From Lentibacillus saliphilus (GTDB lineage: Bacteria; Bacillota; Bacilli; Bacillales; Amphibacillaceae), in contig NZ_JABJXD010000002.1 of NCBI RefSeq assembly GCF_019093865.1, positions 1-64,000 on the forward strand: a stretch of DNA of 64,000 nucleotides, given 5' to 3'. The notes under the pieces were generated by a model, which saw only the letters and a program-made list of their open reading frames with translations, was not told where the DNA came from and did not search any database. Shown piece by piece: positions 25,363-33,158 of the stretch (its first letter is position 1; each line of letters starts with the position of its first letter). Both the position numbers and the translations under genes were made by a program.

Positions 25363-26097
25363 TTATAGTGCGGAGTAGCCACCATCGATTGGTAGTTCTG
25401 CACCTGTAATGTAAGCAGCTTCATCACTAGCAAGGAAGAGGATAGCGTTCGCAACTTCTTCTGGCTTACCTAGACGCTGTAGTGGAGTCATCGCATTGAT
25501 GCGCTCGAGTGCTGCAGAGCTTGATTCTAGTGCTTCTGTCATTGGTGTTTGGATAACACCTGGGAATACGGCGTTAACACGTACACCAAAGCGGCCATAT
25601 TCTGTTGCAGCTGCTTTTGACATAGCGCGAACAGAGCCTTTTGATGATGTATATGTGTTGAGACCCATACCGACCATTGCTGTAACAGATGATAGGTTAA
25701 CGATGGATCCAGATTTAGCTTCAGCCATGTATGGAAGTGTATGCTTCATACCAATGAGTGTACCGAAGCCGTTAATTTTAAGCATTTTTTCCCATTCAGG
25801 ATAGTCGATTTCACCAATTGTTTTTTCTGAGCTAATACCAGCATTGTTAATTAGAATGTCAATGCTACCAAACTCATCTTTAACATCCTTTAATAATGCT
25901 GTCCAATCTTCCTCAGAAGTAACGTCTAATTTCTTGCCGTGAATCCCATCGTTTTCGCTGATTTTGTCTAATGCTGCTTGGTTAATGTCTGCGGCAACAA
26001 CTGTTGCACCTTCTGAACGGAATAATTTAACGATACGTTCACCGATCCCGGATGCGCCACCTGTTACGATTGCTACTTTGTCTTGAAGTCTTCCCAT
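25363..26097 (-). CDS. Short-chain dehydrogenase/reductase (SDR)
   Basis: A 244-residue classical SDR. TGGASGIG near residue 12 is the cofactor-binding motif; Asp near 37 in VVAADINQ suggests NAD(H) preference. NNAG near 86, Ser near 137 and the YTSSKG catalytic Tyr/Lys near 150 are intact. The C-terminal ITGAELPIDGGYSAL is typical of FabG and cyclopentanol/glucose dehydrogenase relatives. The substrate is unknown. It has its own terminator. RBS AAGGAGGA precedes the ATG. It neighbours the paa genes but is separated from paaI by a divergent promoter region. Confidence 0.9.
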   Translation of the reverse strand: MGRLQDKVAIVTGGASGIGERIVKLFRSEGATVVAADINQAALDKISENDGIHGKKLDVTSEEDWTALLKDVKDEFGSIDILINNAGISSEKTIGEIDYPEWEKMLKINGFGTLIGMKHTLPYMAEAKSGSIVNLSSVTAMVGMGLNTYTSSKGSVRAMSKAAATEYGRFGVRVNAVFPGVIQTPMTEALESSSAALERINAMTPLQRLGKPEEVANAILFLASDEAAYITGAELPIDGGYSAL

Positions 26098-26338
26098 GTT
26101 TTGTTCCTCCTTGACATAAATTGGATAAGTGTTTTAACCAGTTTATTATATCATATACAGTGTAAAACGCACGTTATCTGCCTATTTGTCACTATTTGTT
26201 CGATAATTGTCTTCTTACCTCTTTTGAGCAGGAGATATCATATTATATTGACTTTTCCATACATACTATTTATAGTACATGTAACGAAAATTAAACGTAC
26301 AATAAAATTTCATCATTGATTTTAATGGGGGGCAAATG

Positions 26339-26764
26339 ATGACGCGCATATATTCGGTGCATGACTTAAAACGGGTGGCACGACAAGAGTTAGAGCCGCC
26401 TCCTTGTGATCAAACACTCCAAGTAAAGGTGCATGAAGCATCAGATGGCATTGCTCAAGGCGTATGGACGGTCGACCATCAATATATCAACGGGCTCGGT
26501 GTAGCGATGGGAGGCTTTCTAGCGTCTGCTGCCGATATTATGATGGCCTATGCGATCACTTCCCGTTTAAGTGATGACCAGGGATTCGCATCCATCGATT
26601 TACAGACGACCTTTCACCGCCCGACTGTTCAAGGTGAAGTGGAAATTGAAGCACGTGTAGAACGCCTCGGTCGAAAACTGGCTTATCTTGTGGCGGATTT
26701 ACACCAACATGACAAGAAAGTAGCCTCTTGCGTATCATCTATGCTCATTACATCAAACGAATAA
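26339..26764 (+). CDS. paaI: PaaI-like hot-dog thioesterase
   Basis: A 141-residue hot-dog protein. The active-site helix reads VAMGGFLASAADIMMAYA near residue 60, and ASIDLQTTFHRPT is the central strand. In the phenylacetate pathway, PaaI removes CoA from dead-end intermediates to recycle CoA. That role is inferred from its position, 25 nt before paaY and converging on paaX. A GGGGGG sequence ends 6 nt before ATG 26339; ATG 26336 is an alternative start. It is a different subgroup from the thioesterase at 9733. Confidence 0.78.
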   Translation: MTRIYSVHDLKRVARQELEPPPCDQTLQVKVHEASDGIAQGVWTVDHQYINGLGVAMGGFLASAADIMMAYAITSRLSDDQGFASIDLQTTFHRPTVQGEVEIEARVERLGRKLAYLVADLHQHDKKVASCVSSMLITSNE

Positions 26765-26789
26765 GCATTATTAGGAAGGGGGAGGAAAA

Positions 26790-27329
26790 ATGATCTATAC
26801 ATATAACCATCACACACCCAAGATAGATGAAGCGGTTTATGTTGCGGATGGGGCAAAAGTGATTGGTGACGTTGAAATAGGCGCGTATTCGAGTGTCTGG
26901 TTCAATGTCGTCATTCGCGGCGATGAAGGCACAATTCGTATAGGAGAAAGGTGTAATATTCAAGAGAATTCAACGTGTCATTTATACGAACAATACCCGC
27001 TGACACTTGAAGACAATGTATCAATTGGACATAACGCCATCGTCCACGGCTGTACACTTCGGGAAGGTGTTCTCGTTGGGATGGGTGCAACGGTTCTTGA
27101 TGGTGCAGACATTGGTGCTTATTCAATTATCGGTGCGAACACACTCGTACCTCCGGGTAAAACAATACCACCTCGTTCTCTCGTCCTCGGCTCACCTGGG
27201 AAGGTCGTACGGACGCTTACGGATGACGATATGGCAATGATTCAGGAAACGATCGATACCTACGTTACGAAAGGTCAACAATTTAAACAAGGCGCTATCT
27301 TCTCGGCAGTTAGCGACGAAACGTTATAA
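26790..27329 (+). CDS. paaY: PaaY-like gamma-carbonic anhydrase family hexapeptide protein
   Basis: A 179-residue left-handed beta-helix protein built from hexapeptide repeats, especially in residues 15-130 (VADGAKVIGDVEIGAYSSVWF onward). The zinc-binding His positions of gamma-carbonic anhydrases are visible: STCHLYE near 68, and NAIVHG with IGH near 87-93. PaaY is known as a thioesterase-type salvage protein in phenylacetate catabolism; other members are carbonic anhydrases. The link to paa rests on position with paaI and paaX. AGGAAGGGGGAGG lies before the ATG. Confidence 0.8.
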   Translation: MIYTYNHHTPKIDEAVYVADGAKVIGDVEIGAYSSVWFNVVIRGDEGTIRIGERCNIQENSTCHLYEQYPLTLEDNVSIGHNAIVHGCTLREGVLVGMGATVLDGADIGAYSIIGANTLVPPGKTIPPRSLVLGSPGKVVRTLTDDDMAMIQETIDTYVTKGQQFKQGAIFSAVSDETL

Positions 27330-27334
27330 CCCAA

Positions 27335-27395
27335 TAAAAATCCGAACGATGATTCGTTATTTAACTTAATAACAATCATTGCTCGGATTTTTTCC
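27335..27395. terminator. Bidirectional terminator
   Basis: A long inverted repeat runs from AAAAATCCGA to TCGGATTTTTT with GTTATT/AATAAC near the loop, between the convergent paaY and paaX genes. Confidence 0.85.
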
Positions 27396-27414
27396 TTTGT
27401 CCAAGCGGGTTTGT

Positions 27415-28266
27415 TCACTGTTTAATCGTATGTGGAATCTCCGCTTGATTAAACACCGTCTCAAAAAAACGTGTGGCATGCTCAGCGAGGAGTTGATAAT
27501 AATCTGTAAATAGTGTTGCAGCCGAATCGCCGAGCCACTCATCTGGAAGTAATTCACGCGGCAAGCTCGGATCGACAAATAAAAACTTCCGGTATTGGTG
27601 AACGAGCAGGGCACATTTAACGAAGCATTGTTCGTCTGTGAGCGCGCCTCTTTTCATGCTGCTTTTGTCAATGACGTACTTTTGACTATACGTTTCTATA
27701 AACGTTGCATAGTGCTCGTTAATCTCATCTAAATTCCAGCATGTGTCAATCAGCTCTTGAGATGTCGCCATCCCTTCATAGGTTGCTTTAAAAAAAGATA
27801 CATAAGAAGCGATATCATATTTTTTTATAAGTCCATTGACTTCTTGCTCTAATGGATTCGGTGTAATCCAGCAACTATTTGCCAGTAAACCAAAGCCACT
27901 CCAAACGAGCTCTTTTCTGAGTTCATCACGGAGGTGGCGTTTTTCCTCTGGGATGGTATAGACGAGCATGCGCCAGTGGCCGTCCCATTCAGGCGCCTCT
28001 GTTTTATAAATACGCTTTGATGCTTCCTCCATGCGAGCTTGGCCACGCTCAGTTAAGGCGTAATAGCTCTTATTGCCAACTTTCTTTGCTTGAATCCAGC
28101 CTTGCCGGTTCATTCGCGAAATAGCTGCGCGAACGGCCTGTTCATTATGACCAAAGGCTTGAAGTAATCGGATGAGGCTCCCAATCCAGACGACATTTCC
28201 GCAATGCCTGATGTAGTCGCCGTATAGGGTGAATATCATTGAGCGGGTATTAAATTGCTTTTCCAT
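27415..28266 (-). CDS. paaX: PaaX-family transcriptional repressor
   Basis: A 283-residue regulator. Residues about 20-90 are the winged-helix domain with AAISRMNRQGWIQAKKVGNKSYYALTERG, the family signature. The middle has the PaaX effector domain (WDGHWRMLVYTIPEEKRHLRDELRKELVWSGFG spread over 115-150), and the C-terminal domain follows. In known systems PaaX represses paa operons and releases DNA when phenylacetyl-CoA binds. Here it is divergent from paaA, with a 263-nt shared control region containing inverted repeats. That fits phenylacetyl-CoA made inside the cell from phenylpyruvate. Confidence 0.92.
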   Translation of the reverse strand: MEKQFNTRSMIFTLYGDYIRHCGNVVWIGSLIRLLQAFGHNEQAVRAAISRMNRQGWIQAKKVGNKSYYALTERGQARMEEASKRIYKTEAPEWDGHWRMLVYTIPEEKRHLRDELRKELVWSGFGLLANSCWITPNPLEQEVNGLIKKYDIASYVSFFKATYEGMATSQELIDTCWNLDEINEHYATFIETYSQKYVIDKSSMKRGALTDEQCFVKCALLVHQYRKFLFVDPSLPRELLPDEWLGDSAATLFTDYYQLLAEHATRFFETVFNQAEIPHTIKQ

Positions 28267-28341
28267 GTGGGGTGAATCCTTTCTTTTCTAAGTTGAGCAA
28301 CGTCTATTGTACCATATTATGCTCCAGACATGATTATAAAT

Positions 28342-28364
28342 TGACGTTCAAACAAAAAACGTCA
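28342..28364. promoter_or_regulatory. Candidate PaaX operator (inverted repeat)
   Basis: TGACGTT and AACGTCA form a perfect 7-bp inverted repeat with a 9-nt gap in the paaX-paaA control region. AACGTCA recurs at 28509-28516, next to the paaA ribosome binding site. A repressor site is inferred from position only. Confidence 0.45.
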
Positions 28365-28469
28365 TATATTAATTTTTCTCCGAATATTTATATCATAAAA
28401 AGGCTTTATAAAAGGGATTTAGTATATTTTTAAACAATTTTAAACGTTTGTTGTTTTTAAAATACACGC

Positions 28470-28498
28470 TTGCCTAATGTATAACGTTTTGATATGAT
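28470..28498 (+). promoter_or_regulatory. Sigma-A promoter of the paa operon
   Basis: TTGCCT at 28470-28475 and TATGAT at 28493-28498 are separated by 17 nt. The region also holds AACGTT and CGTTA half-sites, so a bound repressor would block RNA polymerase here. Confidence 0.65.
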
Positions 28499-28529
28499 AT
28501 CGTTAAATAAACGTCATGGAGGTTGGGTT

Positions 28530-29504
28530 ATGTACAATTATGTGGAAGATGGTGATTCGCCAGCTCGTGCTCATGCAGAAGGGGACGAGGCAAAATATGA
28601 CGCATTCATGACCCGAATTGAAGCAGGTGACAAGATTGAGCCAGATGATTGGATGCCAGATGACTACCGCCAGGCATTAATTAAATTGATTTCGATGCAT
28701 GGCATGAGTGAAATTATGGGTGCATTACCTGAGAAGGAATGGGTTCCAAAAGCACCGACATTAAGGCGTAAGCTCGGTATTATGGCAAAAGTGCAGGATG
28801 AAATGGGCCATGGACAGCTGCTGCTTAGGGTAGCTGAAGATTTAATGGCGCCGTATGGCAAGACACGCGAGGATTTAATTGAAGATTTGCTCGCTGGTCG
28901 ACTCAAGTTTCATAACGTGTTTCATATGCCAACGAAAACGTGGGCAGATGCCGGAATGGTCGGCTGGCTTGTCGATGGTGCAGCAATTATTTCGCAAACA
29001 AATATGCTTGATGCGTCATATGGCCCTTATCAACGCGCGCTGCAGCGCATTTGCCAAGAGGAAGTGTTTCATGCACAGCACGGAGAGTCCATTATTATGG
29101 CGTTGGCAGAAGGTACAGACGAACAGCGTGCCATTCTTCAGGATTCGCTTAATCGTTGGTGGGAAGCGTTACTCATGTTCTTTGGACCGGCATCTGCCGA
29201 AACAACCGGTTCGTCAAAACAGGACATTATGATTAAATATAAGATCCGTAAAAGCTCCAATGAAGAATTGCGCCAAGCATTTCTTGATAAATATTTACCA
29301 CGTGTCTTTTCGTTAGGGCTGACTGTACCAGATGAGACGGTACATTATGATGATAAGCAGGAACGGTGGATTTACAAGCAGCCAGATTGGGCGCGGTTTA
29401 AAGACATTATTGCCAATAAAGGACCACGATCTCAGGAGCGGTTGACATTAAGAACGATCGCTTATGACCATAATCGGTGGGTGCGTCAGGCGTTAGCCCG
29501 ATAG
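28530..29504 (+). CDS. paaA: Phenylacetyl-CoA epoxidase subunit A (catalytic)
   Basis: A 324-residue ferritin-fold diiron oxygenase subunit that epoxidises the ring of phenylacetyl-CoA with O2. Diiron-ligand motifs are visible: DEMGHGQ near residue 90 (E-x2-H) and EEVFHAQHGE near 175 (E-x2-H). MFFGPASAETTGSSK near 215 is typical of PaaA. I chose ATG 28530 because GGAGG ends 7 nt before it; the upstream in-frame ATG at 28494 has no Shine-Dalgarno sequence. It is the first gene of the long plus-strand paa cluster and works with PaaB and PaaC. Confidence 0.95.
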   Translation: MYNYVEDGDSPARAHAEGDEAKYDAFMTRIEAGDKIEPDDWMPDDYRQALIKLISMHGMSEIMGALPEKEWVPKAPTLRRKLGIMAKVQDEMGHGQLLLRVAEDLMAPYGKTREDLIEDLLAGRLKFHNVFHMPTKTWADAGMVGWLVDGAAIISQTNMLDASYGPYQRALQRICQEEVFHAQHGESIIMALAEGTDEQRAILQDSLNRWWEALLMFFGPASAETTGSSKQDIMIKYKIRKSSNEELRQAFLDKYLPRVFSLGLTVPDETVHYDDKQERWIYKQPDWARFKDIIANKGPRSQERLTLRTIAYDHNRWVRQALAR

Positions 29505-29532
29505 CTCGCGCGGAAGGATAGGAGGATGAGAA

Positions 29533-29886
29533 ATGAGTGATGAAACACCCTTTTATCAGGAATACGAGGTGTTTAGTAAAAGAAGTCATAAAACACCACT
29601 CCAGTACCAATTTAGCCTCCTTGCGCCAAATGATGATATGGCATTGTTCATGGCTCAGGAGAATTTCATGAGGCGTCAGGATGTTGTCGATATTTGGGTC
29701 GTGCCGAGGCAGGCGGTCAGATCATTGACATCTGAAGAGCGCCAGAAATTAACGCAACGCCTCGATAACAAGGATTATCGGACGACGAAGGGATACGGCT
29801 ATTTAAGGAAAAAATGGCGGGAAAAAGAACAAGGCATGCTCGATGAAAAAGAAATCATGTCGTGGAAAGAGGTGAAGAAAACGTGA
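29533..29886 (+). CDS. paaB: Phenylacetyl-CoA epoxidase subunit B
   Basis: A 117-residue PaaB-family protein, the small subunit bridging the AC pairs of the epoxidase. Conserved stretches are YEVFSKRSHKTPLQYQFSL near the N-terminus and MALFMAQENFMRRQDVVDIWVV near residue 40. The basic KTTKGYGYLRKKWREKE region follows near residue 85. RBS AGGAGGATGAG precedes the ATG, and its stop overlaps the paaC GTG by 4 nt. Length and order match other paaABCD operons. Confidence 0.93.
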   Translation: MSDETPFYQEYEVFSKRSHKTPLQYQFSLLAPNDDMALFMAQENFMRRQDVVDIWVVPRQAVRSLTSEERQKLTQRLDNKDYRTTKGYGYLRKKWREKEQGMLDEKEIMSWKEVKKT

Positions 29887-30701
29887 CACAACCTATTACC
29901 TCGGCAGATCAAGCGCAGGAGAATGTAGCTTATTTAAGAGCGCTAAAAGAACTCCTTTATCAGCTGGCAGATGATGATTTCATCATTGCCTTTCGTGGGT
30001 CAGAGTGGCTTGGTCTTGCACCACACATTGAAGCTGATGTCGCCTTTTCTTCTATCACTCAAAACACGATGGGGCATGCGGTTATGTTCTATGAATTACT
30101 TGAGGCGCTAGGAGAAGGGAAAGCTGACAAAATTGCCCATGAACGTCTTCCTCATGAACGTCGCAATGCCGTTTATTTTGAACGACAGAACGGAGATGGA
30201 CAGTATTGGGAAGAGCCTTATTATGATTGGGCGCTAGCTGTTGTACGTCAGCTCCTTTATGACACGTTTAAAAAAGTTAAATTGGAAGCGATTACAAACT
30301 CGTCCTATAAACCACTTGCGGCTGCCGCTGAGAAGGTATTGCTGGAGCAAAGCTATCATCTTGCTTATTGGCGTATGTGGCTGGAGCAGCTCCAAAATGC
30401 CAATGCCGATGCACGAAGTCGAATTCAACAACGGATTGAGGAAGCGTGGAGCTGTATTGGGGATGTGCCTGTACTGGGCGAGGAAAAGGATGCGATGGAA
30501 CATTATGCCCTCGTCTCAAGTGAATCCGATTTAAAGGCAGCTTGGCTCAGAGCTGTAACTGCCATCATCGACACACCTCCTAACAGGCCATTTGGACAAG
30601 AGCTCGGAAACGGAAGAATCGGTGAGCATACGGCAGATCTTCATCAAGCCATCGATACGTTTGCCGAAGTGTACAACAGTGACAGGAAAGCCGTTTGGTA
30701 A
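29883..30701 (+). CDS. paaC: Phenylacetyl-CoA epoxidase subunit C (structural)
   Basis: A 272-residue helical protein of the PaaC family, the ferritin-like partner of PaaA that lacks the iron site. Family stretches are LYQLADDDFIIAFRGSEWLGLAPHIEADVAF near residue 25 and NTMGHAVMFYELL near 60. LAYWRMWLEQL follows near 155. I chose GTG 29883, which overlaps the paaB stop as GTGA and is preceded by AAAGAGGTGAAG. An in-frame GTG at 29862 would add seven residues and has no Shine-Dalgarno sequence. Confidence 0.92.
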   Translation: MTQPITSADQAQENVAYLRALKELLYQLADDDFIIAFRGSEWLGLAPHIEADVAFSSITQNTMGHAVMFYELLEALGEGKADKIAHERLPHERRNAVYFERQNGDGQYWEEPYYDWALAVVRQLLYDTFKKVKLEAITNSSYKPLAAAAEKVLLEQSYHLAYWRMWLEQLQNANADARSRIQQRIEEAWSCIGDVPVLGEEKDAMEHYALVSSESDLKAAWLRAVTAIIDTPPNRPFGQELGNGRIGEHTADLHQAIDTFAEVYNSDRKAVW

Positions 30702-30723
30702 AAGGTGAAGGAGGGGGATGCGG

Positions 30724-31239
30724 ATGACGGAAAAAACAAAACGAAACGCCGTGGAAGCCGTGTTGAAGACAGTGGATGACCCTGAATTGCCGTCTGTAAG
30801 CGTCTGGGATCTCGGGATGGTGCATAAGGTAGACATGATCGGTGAACAGGTACAGGTGACAATGATTCCAACGTTTTCGGGCTGTCCAGCTTTGCAATTT
30901 ATTGAGCGGGATGTGCAAGCAGCGGTTGAACAACTGGCATGGGTCGAGCGTTGTGATGTTGCCTTTTCCATGGACATTCCTTGGACGACGGACACCATTA
31001 CAGAAGAAGGAAAACAACAGCTCAAAAAACATGGCATATCACCACCACCCGAATATTACGAGCCCGGAGAGCCGTGGACGGTAGATTGTCCATATTGCGG
31101 CTCTGGATATACATCGATGGAAAATGTATTTGGGCCGACTGCCTGTAGAAGTATTTTATATTGTATGTCATGTCGCAATCCATTTGAGGCGATGAAGCCG
31201 GTCGTACGAACTCGAAAAACGCTGACACAACCATTTTAA
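30724..31239 (+). CDS. paaD: PaaD, epoxidase maturation factor
   Basis: A 171-residue protein. Residues 1-95 form a MIP18/DUF59 domain (DDPELPSVSVWDLGMV), as in iron-sulfur assembly factors. The C-terminal part has a four-Cys metal site, CPYCGS near residue 122 and CMSC near 150. PaaD is needed for activity of the PaaABC epoxidase. The start ATG 30724 has GGAGG 9 nt before it; ATG 30718 is too close to the Shine-Dalgarno sequence. No paaE reductase gene follows, unlike the E. coli order paaABCDE. Confidence 0.92.
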   Translation: MTEKTKRNAVEAVLKTVDDPELPSVSVWDLGMVHKVDMIGEQVQVTMIPTFSGCPALQFIERDVQAAVEQLAWVERCDVAFSMDIPWTTDTITEEGKQQLKKHGISPPPEYYEPGEPWTVDCPYCGSGYTSMENVFGPTACRSILYCMSCRNPFEAMKPVVRTRKTLTQPF

Positions 31240-31258
31240 ATAAAAGGGGAGACTTAAT

Positions 31259-31564
31259 GTGGTTAAATTAATCGCACTGTACAAACAACCTGAGGATCAA
31301 AAAGCATTTGATGACCATTATTTTAACGTTCATACACCACTTACGAAAAAAATACCAGGACTAAGGGATATGAAGGTGACGAAAATTGTCGGCTCACCAA
31401 TGGGGAAGAGTGATTACTATTTGTTATGCGAGATGTATTATGACGATCACGAATCGCTCAAAGCAGCCATGAAAACAGATGAAGGTAAGGCATCCGGAAA
31501 AGATGTGATGCAATTCGCCGGCGATTTGGTCACGCTAATGATCGGCGAGGATATCGATGGCTGA
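31259..31564 (+). CDS. EthD-family small protein
   Basis: A 101-residue alpha+beta-barrel dimer-type protein of the EthD group (VKLIALYKQPEDQKAFDDHYFNVHTP). The HTP with upstream His-Tyr-Phe is the family's ligand-pocket signature. EthD-like proteins occur in oxidative degradation operons with unclear role. The GTG at 31259 has AAAGGGGAG about 7 nt before it. Its last 8 nt overlap the next gene, so it is a true operon member, sitting where paaE stands in E. coli. Confidence 0.85.
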   Translation: MVKLIALYKQPEDQKAFDDHYFNVHTPLTKKIPGLRDMKVTKIVGSPMGKSDYYLLCEMYYDDHESLKAAMKTDEGKASGKDVMQFAGDLVTLMIGEDIDG

Positions 31565-32327
31565 GCATCGCCTTATTAAAGCCCTTGTAACAGAAGATAT
31601 TGGTGTTATTGAGCTTCATCGACCTGACCGCCTTAATGCTCTCAACCGACAAATGGTTGCTGAGATTCGTGAGCAAGCAGAGGCATTTGATCAGGATGAA
31701 ACGATTCGAATCATCGTTTTAAAAGGGGCGGGGCGGTCGTTCGCGGCTGGTGCTGATATCGGTGAAATGATGACAGAAACACCGCTGTCAATGGAAATAG
31801 CTGATCCGTTTGCGGATTGGGATCGCTTGCGTCAAATTAAAAAGCCACTGATCGCATCTGTTCACGGCTTTGTTTTAGGCGGCGGCTTTGAATTGGCACT
31901 TCACTGTGATCTCATCATTGCAGCGGAAACGACTGAATTTGGTTTTCCGGAGATAAAGCTCGGTGTCATGCCAGGTGCTGGGGGCACACAACTGCTCACA
32001 CACGTTATGGGACGCCGTAAAGCATTAGAATGGCTGTTGCTTGGAACGTCAATGACGGCTCAGGAAGCCCATCATTTTGGCATTGTTAATCGCACCGTTG
32101 CTGATGAGATGCTAGAAGAGGAGACGATGCGTTTCGCGCAAGCCTTAGCGAAGCAGCCGCCTCTCTCAGTTCGCTTTATTAAAGAAGCGGTGCATAGAGT
32201 TGAAAACATTGAGGATGGCCTTTTACTAGAGCGAAAAAATTTTTATTTGTTATTTAATTCAGCAGATCAAACAGAGGGCATGCAGGCGTTTTTGGATAAA
32301 CGTCCACCATCATTCAAAGGAGAGTGA
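31557..32327 (+). CDS. paaF: Enoyl-CoA hydratase (PaaF-like)
   Basis: A 256-residue crotonase. The oxyanion-hole stretch is SFAAGADIGEM near residue 60 and HGFVLGGGFELALHCD near 100. Both catalytic glutamates are present: Glu in GGGFELA and Glu in FGFPEIKLGVMPGAGGTQ. So it should hydrate enoyl-CoA, most likely 2,3-dehydroadipyl-CoA in the phenylacetate pathway. It overlaps the EthD-like gene by 8 nt. The third crotonase at 36813 is an alternative candidate for the PaaF role. Confidence 0.82.
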   Translation: MAEHRLIKALVTEDIGVIELHRPDRLNALNRQMVAEIREQAEAFDQDETIRIIVLKGAGRSFAAGADIGEMMTETPLSMEIADPFADWDRLRQIKKPLIASVHGFVLGGGFELALHCDLIIAAETTEFGFPEIKLGVMPGAGGTQLLTHVMGRRKALEWLLLGTSMTAQEAHHFGIVNRTVADEMLEEETMRFAQALAKQPPLSVRFIKEAVHRVENIEDGLLLERKNFYLLFNSADQTEGMQAFLDKRPPSFKGE

Positions 32328-32330
32328 CCG

Positions 32331-33116
32331 ATGCACCTTGAAGAAATGGAAACGATCCGGTATGAACGAGCTGACGGAATTGCGACGATCACGTTAAATC
32401 GTCCGCAAGCGTTCAACGCGTTTACACCAACAATGAATCAGGAGATCATCAAAGCGCTTAAGGACGCGACTAAAGATGCTGCTGTGCGAGCGATTGTAAT
32501 CACTGGTCAAGGACGGGCGTTTTGTGCTGGTGAGGATTTAGGTGGTGTTGATGATGAAACCGATCATGCGGCATTTTTAAGGGAACGGTATCATCCGATG
32601 ATGCGTCTCATCAAAGAAACACCAAAACCGATTATTGCCGCCATTAATGGAACGGCTGCTGGTGCGGGGATGAGTCTCGCGCTGGCCGCTGACTTTCGAC
32701 TCGTCAAGGCAGATGCCAAGCTCATCAGTGCATTTATGAATATCGGGCTCATTCCTGATTCTGGTTTTTTATATGAACTGCCACGTCTTGTCGGCTATGC
32801 TAAAGCATTGGAAATAGCTGTCTTGGGAGAATCTTTATCTGGGCAAGACGCTTATGATATTGGCTTAGCAACAGAAGTGTTTTCAGCAGACGAGTGGGAA
32901 GAAAAGGTTCAGTCCTTCAGTCATGCATTGGCGCAAAAACCGACGAAGGCTTTTTCGCTTATCAAACGATATATGATGGATGGCATGCATGAAGCCTATG
33001 AGGTCATGCTGGAAAAAGAAGCACAAGCACAGCGTATCGCTGGAAAATCAGCGGATCATACAGAAGGATTGCAGGCATTTAAGGAAAAGCGCGAAGCACA
33101 ATTTACAGGTCAATAG
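32331..33116 (+). CDS. paaG: Crotonase-family isomerase (PaaG-like)
   Basis: A 261-residue crotonase that lacks both hydratase glutamates: GAGMSLALAAD replaces GGGxEL, and the second position is not Glu. It has instead an Asp in GLIPDSGFLYELPR. This matches PaaG, which isomerises the ring-1,2-epoxide of phenylacetyl-CoA to the oxepin. FCAGEDLGG near residue 65 is also typical of that group. AAAGGAG lies 8 nt before the ATG. It lies between PaaF and the aldehyde dehydrogenase. Confidence 0.88.
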   Translation: MHLEEMETIRYERADGIATITLNRPQAFNAFTPTMNQEIIKALKDATKDAAVRAIVITGQGRAFCAGEDLGGVDDETDHAAFLRERYHPMMRLIKETPKPIIAAINGTAAGAGMSLALAADFRLVKADAKLISAFMNIGLIPDSGFLYELPRLVGYAKALEIAVLGESLSGQDAYDIGLATEVFSADEWEEKVQSFSHALAQKPTKAFSLIKRYMMDGMHEAYEVMLEKEAQAQRIAGKSADHTEGLQAFKEKREAQFTGQ

Positions 33117-33158
33117 ACGAATAGAGTGAGATTAAAAGCTTTAAAGGAGGAGAAACAT

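Noticed and set aside
30531-31037. Minus-strand frames of 150-168 codons opposite paaC/paaD
   Set aside because: Antisense shadows of conserved genes, Cys/Ser/His-rich composition and no ribosome binding site.
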